A stretch of DNA of 64,000 bases from Burkholderia sp. BCC1644 (GCF_902833225.1 NZ_CADFEI010000001.1:704256-768255), one strand, 5' to 3'. Shown: positions 49,243 to 57,433, numbered from the stretch's first letter. The notes: generated by a model from the sequence alone, not told the origin. Numbers and translations are program-made.

Positions 49243-50490
49243 TTACGCGGCCTCCCCGCTCCCGCACACCACGGGCGCGGCCTGTTGCTGCGACAGGTAG
49301 CGCAGCAGCTTCGTCACCATCCATACGACGATGAACGACAGCGCGACGAAGAATACGGCAAGCGGCGTCAGCACATGGATCGACACGAAACCGGCCAGCC
49401 CCATCATCGCGGACGACACGAGCAGCAGCGCGCAGCCGAGGATCGCGCTCGTCAGCCCGGCGATATGCGGAAACAGCGAATTGCCCTTGGCCATCAGCGT
49501 CGGATACATCGCACCCGCGCAGAAGCCCATCACGAGCACCGGCGTCGCGAGCGTCCACACGCGCAGGCCGACGGTCAGCGCGAGCACCAGCATCGCGACC
49601 GATGCGCCGGCCATCACGCGCGCGCCGATGCGCAGCCGTTGCTCGGCGCTCGGCAGCCCGCGGCCGTGAATCCGGTTCGACAGACCACCGAGGAAATACA
49701 TCAGGCCGATCCCGAGCGCGAGGTAGCCGAAGAAGGTCGGCGGCTTGTGCAGCGTGGTCTGCACCATGAACGGCCCGACGATGTTGAACACGAGCAGGAT
49801 GCTGTAGCACAGACCCTGCGCAAGGAAGCAGCTCTGGAACACCGGGCTCGCCAGGACCTTGCCCGCATTCGTCATCAGCGTGCGCGGCTCGAGATGCACC
49901 GGCTTCGGCAAGGTTTCACGGTAGTGCCACAGCAGCGCCCACATCGCCAGCGAGTACACCAGCAGGAACACGAGACACGCGCGCCAGCCGAACCATTCCT
50001 GCAGGTGCGCGCCGATCACCGGCGCGATGATCGGTGCGAGCCCCCACGCGATCGACATGTACGTGAACGCATGCATCAGCGCCTGGCCCGAGAACGAATC
50101 GGTGATGATCGCCTTCGCGAGCAGGTTGGTGGTCGCGATCCCGAATCCTTGCAGGCAGCGCGCCAGGATGAACGTCTCGAGGTTCGTCGCGCCGAGCGAC
50201 AGCAGGCAGCCGATCGTGTAGATCACGAGCCCGAACGCGAGCACGCGCTTGCGCCCGTACGCGTCGGCGATCGGGCCGAAGATCAGCTGGCCGAGCGCAT
50301 AGGCCGCCATGTAGCCGGACACGCTCGACTGGATCGCCTGCGGCGTGGTCGCGAACGACCGTGCCATGTCGGGCAGCGCGGGTACGTAGATATCGATGGC
50401 GAGTTGGCCGGCGGACGAAAACAGGCAGATCAGGAACAGCAGGAAGCGCGGCGAATTCGACTCGCGCGCGGAGTTGAGCGTGGCGTTCAT
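49243..50490 (-). CDS. Bcr/CflA family multidrug exporter
   Basis: 415-residue MFS drug exporter with 12 membrane segments. LFLICLFSSAGQLAIDIYVPALPDMARSFATTPQAIQSSVSGYMAAYALGQLIFGPIADAYGRKRVLAFGLVIYTIGCLLS is the Bcr/CflA signature, with the D-IYVPALP motif in TM1 and G-P-x-A-D-x-x-G-R-K in loop 2-3. Relatives export bicyclomycin, sulfonamides, chloramphenicol or cysteine. ATG 50488-50490 is used. An imperfect-spacer palindrome ATGTTCG-N5-CGAACAT begins 42 bp upstream, suggesting repressor control. Co-directional with the GNAT gene downstream. Confidence 0.9.
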   Translation of the reverse strand: MNATLNSARESNSPRFLLFLICLFSSAGQLAIDIYVPALPDMARSFATTPQAIQSSVSGYMAAYALGQLIFGPIADAYGRKRVLAFGLVIYTIGCLLSLGATNLETFILARCLQGFGIATTNLLAKAIITDSFSGQALMHAFTYMSIAWGLAPIIAPVIGAHLQEWFGWRACLVFLLVYSLAMWALLWHYRETLPKPVHLEPRTLMTNAGKVLASPVFQSCFLAQGLCYSILLVFNIVGPFMVQTTLHKPPTFFGYLALGIGLMYFLGGLSNRIHGRGLPSAEQRLRIGARVMAGASVAMLVLALTVGLRVWTLATPVLVMGFCAGAMYPTLMAKGNSLFPHIAGLTSAILGCALLLVSSAMMGLAGFVSIHVLTPLAVFFVALSFIVVWMVTKLLRYLSQQQAAPVVCGSGEAA

Positions 50491-50531
50491 GACGACTGGG
50501 AAGAATCTCGGGCAGCAGTGACGCGCCGCAA

Positions 50532-50550
50532 ATGTTCGAATTGCGAACAT
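50532..50550. promoter_or_regulatory. operator-like palindrome upstream of the Bcr/CflA gene
   Basis: ATGTTCG-AATTG-CGAACAT, perfect 7-bp arms with a 5-bp spacer, 42 bp upstream of the exporter start codon. Its size fits a MarR or TetR repressor; no such gene is adjacent. Confidence 0.45.
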
Positions 50551-50749
50551 GCGTGCGATCGTGGCGAATCCCGTATTGTGCCTGTTGTTGCATCGGGCGA
50601 CAGGATTCCCATGGCGCAGGCGCGGTTGAATGTCGATTGCGGCACATCCTGAAATGCGTGCTCCAGGATGGTTCCGTCATCGTGACGGCCCGCCCCCACG
50701 CGTGTCCGTCTTCAACTCGACATCCGGCGCGTTTCGCCTCGCTCCCGAA

Positions 50750-50774
50750 CCGCCGGCCCCCGCCGGCGGCTTTT
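50750..50774. terminator. terminator after the solute-binding protein gene
   Basis: CCGCCGGC / GCCGGCGG stem with a 4-nt C loop; CTTTTC follows on the plus strand. It begins 17 bp past the stop of the minus-strand binding protein gene and probably ends it. Confidence 0.55.
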
Positions 50775-50790
50775 CATTGCGACGACCGGA

Positions 50791-51687
50791 TCAATACTGT
50801 GCCTGGTCCGTCGGATTCTTGAACAGCTGCTTCATCTCCGCCGACAGCGGGTAGTCGAGGCTCACGCCCTTCGGCGGAATCGGTTGCGTGAACCATTGGT
50901 TGTAGAGCTTCTCGGCGGCGCCCGACGTCTGCATCTTCGCGATCACGCCGTCGACGACATGCTTGAACGCCGGATCGTCCTTGCGCATCATGCACGCGTA
51001 GTTCTCGTGGACGAGCGGCGTGCCTGTCACCGTATACGCCCCCGGGTTGCGATCCTTCGCGATCTCGCCGTACAGCAGCGGCTCGTCCATCACGAACGCC
51101 ACCGCACGCCCGGTCGTGACGTTCATGAACGCTTCGGCGTGATCCTTCGCGCTGATGATCGTCATGTTCATCGCCTTCTCTTCGTTGAGCTTGCGCAACA
51201 GGCGCTCGTCCGACGTACCGGCCGTTGTCGCGACCGTCTTGCCGGCCAGGTCCGTGAAGTCCTTCACGCCCGAATCCTTGCGCGTGCTGAAGCGGATGCC
51301 GTACAAGAAGATGCTGTTCGAAAATGCGGCCTGCTTCTGCCGTTCGAGCGTGTTCGTCGTCGAGCCGCATTCGAAATCGATCGTCCCGTTCTGCAGCAGC
51401 GGAATCCGGTTCTGCGACGTGATCGGAATTTCCTTTACCGTGAGGTTCGGCGCGTTCAGCTCCGTCTTCAACTGGTCGATGATGCGCGACGCGATATCCC
51501 GCGAGTAGCCAATGTTCTTCTGCTGGTTGTCCGAATACGAGAACGGCACCGACGATTCGCGAATGCCCAGCGACACGACGCCCGTGTCCTTGATCTTCTT
51601 CAGCGTACCGGTGAGGGCCTGCGCGTGCGCGGCGCCCGCCAGCGCACAGGACAGCGCGACAGCCAGCAAACGGAAGCGGCGATCCAT
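50791..51687 (-). CDS. ABC-type glutamate/aspartate-like solute-binding protein
   Basis: 298-residue periplasmic binding protein. Signal peptide MDRRFRLLAVALSCALAGAAHA (cleavage near residue 22). Family 3 SBP sequence: LTGTLKKIKDTGVVSLGIRESSVPFSYSDNQQKNIGYSRDIASRII, IPITSQNRIPLLQNGTIDFECGSTTNTLERQKQAAFSNSIF, KTVATTAGTSDERLLRKLNEEKAMNMTIISAKDHAEAFMNVTTGRAVAFVMDEPLLYGEIA. These match GltI, which binds glutamate and aspartate; the Arg and Asp residues that hold the amino-acid group are in place. No permease or ATPase genes are next to it, so it must work with a transporter encoded elsewhere. Confidence 0.9.
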   Translation of the reverse strand: MDRRFRLLAVALSCALAGAAHAQALTGTLKKIKDTGVVSLGIRESSVPFSYSDNQQKNIGYSRDIASRIIDQLKTELNAPNLTVKEIPITSQNRIPLLQNGTIDFECGSTTNTLERQKQAAFSNSIFLYGIRFSTRKDSGVKDFTDLAGKTVATTAGTSDERLLRKLNEEKAMNMTIISAKDHAEAFMNVTTGRAVAFVMDEPLLYGEIAKDRNPGAYTVTGTPLVHENYACMMRKDDPAFKHVVDGVIAKMQTSGAAEKLYNQWFTQPIPPKGVSLDYPLSAEMKQLFKNPTDQAQY

Positions 51688-51902
51688 GCTTTTCTCCTGA
51701 TGAAACGTTGATCGAATCGCGATCCTACGCCCGACAATATTCGCGTCGCATCAGGGAAAGCGTAAACAACCTTCCACCCCGGCCGCGCCGTGAAAGACGT
51801 TTTCCGTGCCGCGCCAATCGCGTCCGCGCCGCAGGTCTGGCTGACCGGCCGCGCGCGGACTCGCCCCCATCCTCTGTGTCACGCGTTCCAAACGCGCGTT
51901 CA

Positions 51903-51935
51903 TGCCGCAAGGCAGCAACGTAATCGTTTGCGGCA
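51903..51935 (+). other. stem-loop in the subtilase upstream region
   Basis: TGCCGCAA (51903-51910) pairs with TTGCGGCA (51928-51935) across a 17-nt loop; CCCCGGTTTTTCTC follows, so it could act as a plus-strand terminator or as part of a 5' leader. No gene upstream on this strand needs a terminator. Confidence 0.35.
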
Positions 51936-52030
51936 ACCCCGGTTTTTCTCGTGAAACGTACTCAAGAAGCCGCCGCGCAGGCCGTTACCCAGTGCATGGC
52001 GCGTCGCAGCAACCTTGCTGCAACCGTCAG

Positions 52031-52063
52031 ACAAAAAAAGACAAGGTCCGGGTCAGCCGGACC
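52031..52063 (-). terminator. minus-strand intrinsic terminator-like element
   Basis: On the minus strand a 7-bp stem GGTCCGG / CCGGACC with a 5-nt loop is followed by TTGTCTTTTTTTGT. This is a good intrinsic terminator, yet the only gene to its right is on the plus strand, so it would end an antisense or small RNA arising from the 5' end of the subtilase gene. Confidence 0.5.
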
Positions 52064-52110
52064 AGCGCCACCGCCGGCACGACGGTTATCCACGAGGATC
52101 GAGTTTCAAC

Positions 52111-53757
52111 ATGAGAGCCAAACGTTTCAATTCTGCGCTGGCGCGCTCCGCACACGCGCGCATGCTCGCCGGCATGCTGTCCGCCGCCGCCCTGCTACCC
52201 CTCGCCGGTTGCGGCGGAGGCGGCGGCGACGGCAGCAACCCTTCCTCCTCCAACGCTGCACCGGCCCCGACGCCGTCCCCCACGCCGACCACCCCCACGA
52301 CCCCACCCGCCACCACCGGCAGCAATGCGTGCGCCACGCAGCAGGCCGCCGTGCAGGTGGCCGCGCAGACGGCACCGGTCGAGCCGCCCGTCGATCACCT
52401 GATCGTCAAGCTGAAGACGCTGACGGCCACGCGTGCGATGGCCGCCATCGACAACGGGACGCGGCTCGACGCGGTCATCCAGCGCTCGATGACGCGCTGG
52501 ACGGCACCGGTGACCGGCAGCGCGCGCGCCTATGCGAGCACGGTCGCGCAAGCGCCGGTGAACGTGCAGGTCGAGCGGACGATCTCGAACGGCGCAGCCG
52601 TGCTGTCGCTCGGCCAGCGCATGGCGGCGACCGACGCCGCCGCGCTCGCGCAGGCATTCGCGGCCGACAGCGATGTCGACTACGCGGAACCGGATCACCC
52701 GATGCAGGTGCGCGACACGCCGAGCGACCCGCTCTACAGCCAGCAGTGGTACCTGTCCGATCCGACGGCCGGGATCGACCTGCCGCCCGCCTGGAACGTG
52801 ACCAAGGGTTCGCCGACCGTCGTCACGGCCGTGCTCGACACGGGCTACCGGCCGCACGCCGACATCGTCGGCAACCTGCTGTCCGGCTACAGCTTCATCA
52901 GCAACGTCAACACCAGCAACAACGGCCTGACGCGCAGCCCTGACGCCACCGATCCGGGCGACTGGGTCACGCAGCAGGAACTCGACAACGCAAACGGCCC
53001 GTACTATCACTGCGCAAGCCAGCCAAGCGACAGCAGCTGGCACGGCACGCGCGTGATGGGCGTGATCGGTGCGACCGCCAACAACGGCACCGGTATCGCC
53101 GGCGTGTCGTGGCTCGGCCAGATCCTGCCGGTACGCGTACTCGGCAAGTGCGGCGGCGTGACGAGCGACATCGCGGACGGGATGCGCTGGGCAGCCGGCA
53201 TCGCCGTCAACGGCGTCCCGACCAACCCGCGGCCCGCGAAGGTCATCAACCTGAGCCTCGGCGGCGTCGGCGCATGCAGCGCGACGTTCCAGCAGGCGAT
53301 CGACGACGTGACGGCGAAGGGCGTGACCGTCGTCGTCGCGGCCGGCAACGACGGCCTGTCGACCGGGCTCGACCAGCCCGCGAACTGCCGCGGCGTGATC
53401 AGCGTCGGCGCGACCGACGCGACGGGCCGACGCGCATCGTTCAGCAACTTCGGCGCCGATGTCGCGCTGAGCGCGCCGGGCGTCAACATCCTGTCGACGT
53501 CGAACACCGGCACGACGACCCCTGGCTCGGACACCTACGGCCTCGCGAACGGCACCAGCCTCGCGACGCCGCAAGTGACGGGCGTCGCCGCACTGATGCT
53601 GTCGGTGAACGGCAACCTGACGCCCGCGCAGATCCAGCAGAAGCTGCAAGGCGGCACGCGCGCGGCGAAGCTGGCAGCCGGCACGTCGTGCACCGCGATG
53701 CCGGCAGGCTCGGGCATCCTCGATGCAGGGGCCGCCGTCGCGTCGGCAAACCTGTAA
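52111..53757 (+). CDS. subtilisin-like (S8) serine protease lipoprotein
   Basis: 548-residue exported protease. The signal ends in a lipobox LAGC (LSAAALLPLAGC), followed by a Gly-rich stretch and a Pro/Thr-rich spacer, then a propeptide-like region (about 90-200). The S8 catalytic triad is Asp243 (VVTAVLDTGYRPHADIVG), His311 (SSWHGTRVMGVIGA) and Ser483 (NGTSLATPQVTGVAALML), with the oxyanion Asn in VVVAAGNDG. It resembles Burkholderia/Xanthomonas extracellular serine proteases but lacks a large C-terminal domain. As a lipoprotein it may stay at the outer membrane or be released. GAGGATC precedes the ATG at 52111. Monocistronic, with a strong hairpin after it. Confidence 0.93.
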   Translation: MRAKRFNSALARSAHARMLAGMLSAAALLPLAGCGGGGGDGSNPSSSNAAPAPTPSPTPTTPTTPPATTGSNACATQQAAVQVAAQTAPVEPPVDHLIVKLKTLTATRAMAAIDNGTRLDAVIQRSMTRWTAPVTGSARAYASTVAQAPVNVQVERTISNGAAVLSLGQRMAATDAAALAQAFAADSDVDYAEPDHPMQVRDTPSDPLYSQQWYLSDPTAGIDLPPAWNVTKGSPTVVTAVLDTGYRPHADIVGNLLSGYSFISNVNTSNNGLTRSPDATDPGDWVTQQELDNANGPYYHCASQPSDSSWHGTRVMGVIGATANNGTGIAGVSWLGQILPVRVLGKCGGVTSDIADGMRWAAGIAVNGVPTNPRPAKVINLSLGGVGACSATFQQAIDDVTAKGVTVVVAAGNDGLSTGLDQPANCRGVISVGATDATGRRASFSNFGADVALSAPGVNILSTSNTGTTTPGSDTYGLANGTSLATPQVTGVAALMLSVNGNLTPAQIQQKLQGGTRAAKLAAGTSCTAMPAGSGILDAGAAVASANL

Positions 53758-53775
53758 CCGGCACCCGGTTCGACG

Positions 53776-53812
53776 CGGCCGCGCGCACGCCACCATGACG
53801 TGCGCGCGGCCG
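53776..53812 (+). terminator. strong hairpin after the subtilase gene
   Basis: Perfect 14-bp stem CGGCCGCGCGCACG / CGTGCGCGCGGCCG with a 9-nt loop, followed by TTTCGTTATCGG. Separates the protease from the mgtA transcription unit. Confidence 0.75.
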
Positions 53813-53891
53813 TTTCGTTATCGGCCTTCCCGCGATTCCGTGCGCCCGCATGCCCCGGTTACGCATCTCGAAATAACGCCTGACAAAAGGG

Positions 53892-53921
53892 TTGACGCTT
53901 CGCACAGCGAGCCATTACCAT
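53892..53921 (+). promoter_or_regulatory. mgtA: probable mgtA promoter
   Basis: -35 TTGACG (53892-53897), then TTACCA after 17 bp or TACCAT after 18 bp (53915-53921). Predicted start near 53928, giving a leader of about 545 nt before mgtA. I see no (G/T)GTTTA-N5-(G/T)GTTTA PhoP box. Confidence 0.55.
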
Positions 53922-53950
53922 CGCTCCCGTCTAATTACATGGAGTGTTCT

Positions 53951-54004
53951 GTGAACACCGATGCGAGTTGTAGTTGGTGCTTGACCAACTTGACTGCTGC
54001 CTGA
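53951..54004 (+). CDS. mgtA leader ORF 1 (17 codons)
   Basis: GTG-initiated small ORF, peptide MNTDASCSWCLTNLTAA, with GGAG 6 bp upstream of the start. An in-frame ATG four codons earlier lacks a Shine-Dalgarno. It lies about 23 nt into the predicted mgtA transcript. Codons are AT-rich for this genome (AGT twice, TGT, TTG twice, ACT, GCT), and two Cys and a Trp fall together, so charging of those tRNAs or ribosome speed could be read out. Its coding sequence includes a small hairpin (GTTGGT/ACCAAC at 53973-53989). No detectable homology to MgtL of Salmonella; the role as a leader peptide is inferred from position and ribosome-binding site. Confidence 0.55.
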   Translation: MNTDASCSWCLTNLTAA

Positions 54005-54030
54005 GGAAAACGCGCAGAGCCTCGTCTTCT

Positions 54031-54057
54031 GCCGCATCCCGGGAAGCAGGATGCGGC
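54031..54057 (+). promoter_or_regulatory. hairpin in the mgtA leader after leader ORF 1
   Basis: Perfect 9-bp stem GCCGCATCC / GGATGCGGC with a 9-nt loop, 26 nt after the leader ORF 1 stop. No T-tract follows. Could be an attenuator or Rho-related structure. Confidence 0.5.
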
Positions 54058-54266
54058 GTCCTTCCGGCCAGACTACGGGCCCGATCTCCCGCCGAATTTT
54101 TCGATGTTGTCGAATGCACGCGACGCGCCGTCGCGCGTGTGCGTTCGCGTTGCGCGCGGCGCCAGCCGCGTGCGCCCTCCGTTCGCGTGCCGTCCGGCCG
54201 CGCGCCCTCGTGCGTGCGCGGCTTCCGATCGCCCGTGCCGACTATCCGCAACCGACAGGAGTGCAG

Positions 54267-54425
54267 ATGAACTCAGACGACAGTAGTCGATTACCGCTCG
54301 CCGGTGCGACGCTGCGCATCCACACGCCGACCGCATCACGCGCGCCGGCGAGCGTTCCCGCCTTTACCGATCCACAGCCGATCGCGCCTGACGCGACGCG
54401 GCGGGGAGCGCTCGTGCGTCGATAA
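54267..54425 (+). CDS. mgtA leader ORF 2 (52 codons, proline-rich)
   Basis: 52-residue ORF with AGGAG 5 bp upstream of its ATG, ending 47 bp before mgtA. It begins MNSDDSSRLPLAGATLRIHTP and contains seven prolines. The codons right after the start (TCA, AGT, AGT, CGA, TTA) are rare in a GC-rich genome. Its stop TAA lies in the loop of an 11-bp hairpin whose left arm (54400-54410) is the end of the ORF and whose right arm (54435-54445) lies next to the mgtA ribosome-binding site. In Salmonella, proline-rich leader ORFs (mgtL, mgtP) sense Mg2+ and proline supply; similar logic here is inferred. Confidence 0.6.
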   Translation: MNSDDSSRLPLAGATLRIHTPTASRAPASVPAFTDPQPIAPDATRRGALVRR

Positions 54426-54445
54426 CGTCACGGTCGCTCCCCGCC
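54400..54445 (+). promoter_or_regulatory. hairpin spanning the leader ORF 2 stop codon
   Basis: GGCGGGGAGCG (54400-54410) and CGCTCCCCGCC (54435-54445), perfect 11-bp arms, 24-nt loop with the leader ORF 2 TAA. Ribosomes finishing leader ORF 2 would melt it. The mgtA Shine-Dalgarno AAGGAG begins 14 nt after the right arm. Confidence 0.6.
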
Positions 54446-54472
54446 CGCCGCCTCGTGCGCAAGGAGCGACAC

Positions 54473-57238
54473 ATGACAACACGACACAACACCTCGCAGA
54501 AGAAACAGCGCGGCTTCATCAAGACCGGCGCCGGCAAGCAGAACGAGCCGCTCACCATGCGCGCCGCGCAGGAAGCGGCCCGGCCGCTCGAAGACACGCT
54601 GAAGGCGCTGCACACCAGCACGCGCGGCCTCACCTACGACCAGGCCGCCGACCGCCTGCAGCACTACGGCCCGAACGAGATCGCGCACGACAAGCCGCCG
54701 CACTGGACCCGCCAGTTGCTGCTCTCGTTCCACAACCCGTTCGTCTACGTGCTGCTGGTGCTGGCCGCGATCAGCTTCTGCACCGACGTCTGGTTCGCGG
54801 CGCCCGACGATCGCGACTATGTCGGCATGACGATCCTGCTGACGATGGTCACGATCAGCGCGCTGCTGCGCTTCGTGCAGGAATTCCGCTCGCTGCGCGC
54901 GGCCGAGAAGCTGAAGGCGATGGTCCGCACGACCGCGACCGTGCAGCGCGCGGTGACCGACACGTCCGAGCCGGCCCGCCGCGAGGTGCCGATGCGCGAG
55001 GTCGTGACCGGCGACATCGTGCACCTGTCGGCCGGCGACATGATTCCGGCGGACGTGCGCCTGCTCGCGTCGCGCGACCTGTTCATCAGCCAGGCCGTGC
55101 TGACCGGCGAGGCGCTGCCGGTCGAGAAATACGACACGCTCGGCGCGGTGGCAGGCAAATCCGCCGGCACGCGCACGACCGGTGCGGCGACCGATACGTC
55201 GGCATCGTTGCTCGATCTCGAGAACGTCTGCTTCATGGGCACCAACGTCGTCAGCGGCACCGCGACGGCCGTCGTCGTCGCGACCGGCGAGGACACCTAC
55301 TTCGGCTCGCTCGCGCGCAACGTCGTGAGCCACAAGCGCATCGAGACGAGCTTCGACCGCGGCGTCGCCAGCGTGAGCTGGCTGCTGATCAAGTTCATGT
55401 TCGTGATGGTGCCGATCGTGTTCATGATCAACGGGCTGACCAAGGGCGACTGGCTGAGCGCGCTCACGTTCGCGCTCGCGGTGGCCGTCGGGCTGACGCC
55501 CGAGATGCTGCCGATGATCGTCAGCGCGAACCTCGCGCGCGGCGCGGTCGCGATGGCGCGCCGCAAGGTCGTCGTCAAGCGACTGAACTCGGTGCAGAAC
55601 TTCGGTGCGATGGACGTGCTGTGTACCGACAAGACCGGCACGCTCACGCAGGACAAGATCATCCTCGAACACCACCTCGACCTGTCCGGTCACAAGAACG
55701 AGGAAATCCTGCGGCTCGGCTGGCTGAACAGCTTCCACCAGAGCGGCCAGAAGAACCTGATCGACATCGCGGTCGTCGCGCGCGCCGACGAGATCGGCGA
55801 ACGCGTCAAGCCGCAAGGCTACAAGAAGATCGACGAACTGCCGTTCGACTTCGTGCGGCGCCGCCTGTCGGTCGTCGTCGAGGACCGGCATGGCACGCAC
55901 CTGCTGATCTGCAAGGGCGCGGTCGAGGAAATGCTGGCCGTCTCCACGCACGTTCAGGATGAAGACGGCGTGCGCCCGCTCGACTTCGTCGCGCGCAAAC
56001 GACTGCTCGAACAGGCCACTGCCTACAACGAGGACGGCTTCCGCGTGCTCGTGCTCGCGACGCGCACGATCGCACGCGGCGACGAGCGTGCGCAGTACCG
56101 CACCGCCGACGAACACGATCTCGTCGTGCGCGGCTTCCTGACCTTCCTCGATCCGCCGAAGGAATCGGCCGCACCGGCGCTCGCCGCGCTACGCGAAAAC
56201 GGCGTCGCGGTGAAGGTGCTGACGGGCGACAACCCGACCGTCACGATGAAGGTCTGCCGCCAGGTCGGCCTCGAACCCGGCAAGCCGATGCTCGGCGCGG
56301 AAATCGAGGCGCTGGACGACGAAACGCTCGCGCTGGTCGTCGAACGCACGACCGTGTTCGCGAAGCTCACGCCGCTGCAGAAGGCGCGCATCGTCAAGGC
56401 GCTGCAGGCGAACGGCCACACGGTCGGCTTCCTCGGCGACGGCATCAACGATGCGCCCGCGCTGCGCGACGCCGACGTCGGCATCTCGGTCGACAGCGGC
56501 GCCGACATCGCGAAGGAAACCGCCGACATCATCCTGCTCGAAAAGAGCCTGATGGTGCTCGAGGAAGGCGTGATCAAGGGCCGCGAGACGTTCGGCAACA
56601 TCCTGAAGTACCTGAACATGACCGCCAGCTCCAACTTCGGCAACGTGTTCTCGGTGCTCGTCGCCAGCGCGTTCCTGCCGTGGGAGCCGATGCTCGCGAC
56701 CCAGCTGCTCGTGCTGAACCTGATCTACGACACGTCGCAGATGCTGCTGCCGTGGGACAAGATGGATCCCGAGTTCCTGAAGAAGCCGCGCAAGTGGGAA
56801 GCCGGCAACATCAGCCGCTTCATGCTGTGGGTCGGGCCGACGTCGTCGGTATTCGACATCACGACCTACATCCTGATGTGGACCGTGTTCGGCGCGGGCG
56901 CGTTGTACCACCTGAACGGCGGTACCGGCGGCCAGATCGTGATGAACTCGGGCTGGTTCATCGAGAGTCTCGTGTCGCAAACGCTCGTCGTGCACCTGCT
57001 GCGCACGCAGAAGATCCCGTTCCTGCAGAGCACGGCGTCGCTGCCGGTACTGCTGTCGACCTTCACTGCGATCGCGATCGGCTGCTGGCTGCCGTTCTCG
57101 CCGTTCGCGGAAGCGATCGGCTTCATGCACCTGCCGAACACCTACTGGCTGTGGCTCGCCGCGACGATGGTCGGCTACATCGTGCTCGCGCAGATCGTCA
57201 AGACGATCTACGTGCGCCGCTACAAGCAGTGGTTCTGA
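54473..57238 (+). CDS. mgtA: magnesium-translocating P-type ATPase MgtA
   Basis: 921-residue P3B ATPase that imports Mg2+ across the inner membrane at ATP cost. Ten membrane segments are arranged as in P3 pumps. Actuator domain: SQAVLTGEALPVEKYD (TGE-like). Phosphorylation site: VLCTDKTGTLTQDKI with Asp386. Membrane signature: AVGLTPEMLPMIVSANLARGAVAMARRKVVVKRLNSVQNFGAMD. Nucleotide domain and hinge: VKVLTGDNPTVTMKVC and VGFLGDGINDAPALRDADVGISVDSGADIAKETADIILLEKSLMVLE. The substrate region NLIYDTSQMLLPWDKMD matches MgtA/MgtB. Length (about 900) fits. ATG 54473 has AAGGAG upstream. It has an unusually long leader with two small ORFs. Confidence 0.96.
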   Translation: MTTRHNTSQKKQRGFIKTGAGKQNEPLTMRAAQEAARPLEDTLKALHTSTRGLTYDQAADRLQHYGPNEIAHDKPPHWTRQLLLSFHNPFVYVLLVLAAISFCTDVWFAAPDDRDYVGMTILLTMVTISALLRFVQEFRSLRAAEKLKAMVRTTATVQRAVTDTSEPARREVPMREVVTGDIVHLSAGDMIPADVRLLASRDLFISQAVLTGEALPVEKYDTLGAVAGKSAGTRTTGAATDTSASLLDLENVCFMGTNVVSGTATAVVVATGEDTYFGSLARNVVSHKRIETSFDRGVASVSWLLIKFMFVMVPIVFMINGLTKGDWLSALTFALAVAVGLTPEMLPMIVSANLARGAVAMARRKVVVKRLNSVQNFGAMDVLCTDKTGTLTQDKIILEHHLDLSGHKNEEILRLGWLNSFHQSGQKNLIDIAVVARADEIGERVKPQGYKKIDELPFDFVRRRLSVVVEDRHGTHLLICKGAVEEMLAVSTHVQDEDGVRPLDFVARKRLLEQATAYNEDGFRVLVLATRTIARGDERAQYRTADEHDLVVRGFLTFLDPPKESAAPALAALRENGVAVKVLTGDNPTVTMKVCRQVGLEPGKPMLGAEIEALDDETLALVVERTTVFAKLTPLQKARIVKALQANGHTVGFLGDGINDAPALRDADVGISVDSGADIAKETADIILLEKSLMVLEEGVIKGRETFGNILKYLNMTASSNFGNVFSVLVASAFLPWEPMLATQLLVLNLIYDTSQMLLPWDKMDPEFLKKPRKWEAGNISRFMLWVGPTSSVFDITTYILMWTVFGAGALYHLNGGTGGQIVMNSGWFIESLVSQTLVVHLLRTQKIPFLQSTASLPVLLSTFTAIAIGCWLPFSPFAEAIGFMHLPNTYWLWLAATMVGYIVLAQIVKTIYVRRYKQWF

Positions 57239-57277
57239 TTCCGTCCTGAAGCCGTACCGATTCCGTCCGGAGGACGA

Positions 57278-57311
57278 CGTGCCGGCCCGCGCCATGCCGC
57301 GGGCCGGCACG
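57278..57311 (+). terminator. terminator hairpin after mgtA
   Basis: Perfect 14-bp stem CGTGCCGGCCCGCG / CGCGGGCCGGCACG with loop CCATGC, 40 bp after the mgtA stop. No long T-tract. Confidence 0.65.
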
Positions 57312-57433
57312 CTCACGACACGCTACGGATAATGTGACGGCAAAGCGTCCTTCCACTCGTCAGCGACGACACGGCGCGATGCATGCGCCGAGCCACGACA
57401 CGACGGGCCGCATCAGCGGCCCGCCTTCATTCG

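Larger units (their letters stand above)
51688..52110. other. intergenic region between the binding protein and subtilase genes
   Basis: 420 bp without a protein-like frame. It contains a stem TGCCGCAA / TTGCGGCA at 51903-51935 and a minus-strand terminator-like element at 52031-52063. I compared the first stem with class I cyclic-di-GMP and glycine riboswitches and saw no match. Confidence 0.4.

Noticed and set aside
51903..51950. Possible riboswitch upstream of the subtilase gene
   Set aside because: The stem is real but conserved loops of known classes (cyclic-di-GMP, glycine) are absent as far as I can judge by eye.
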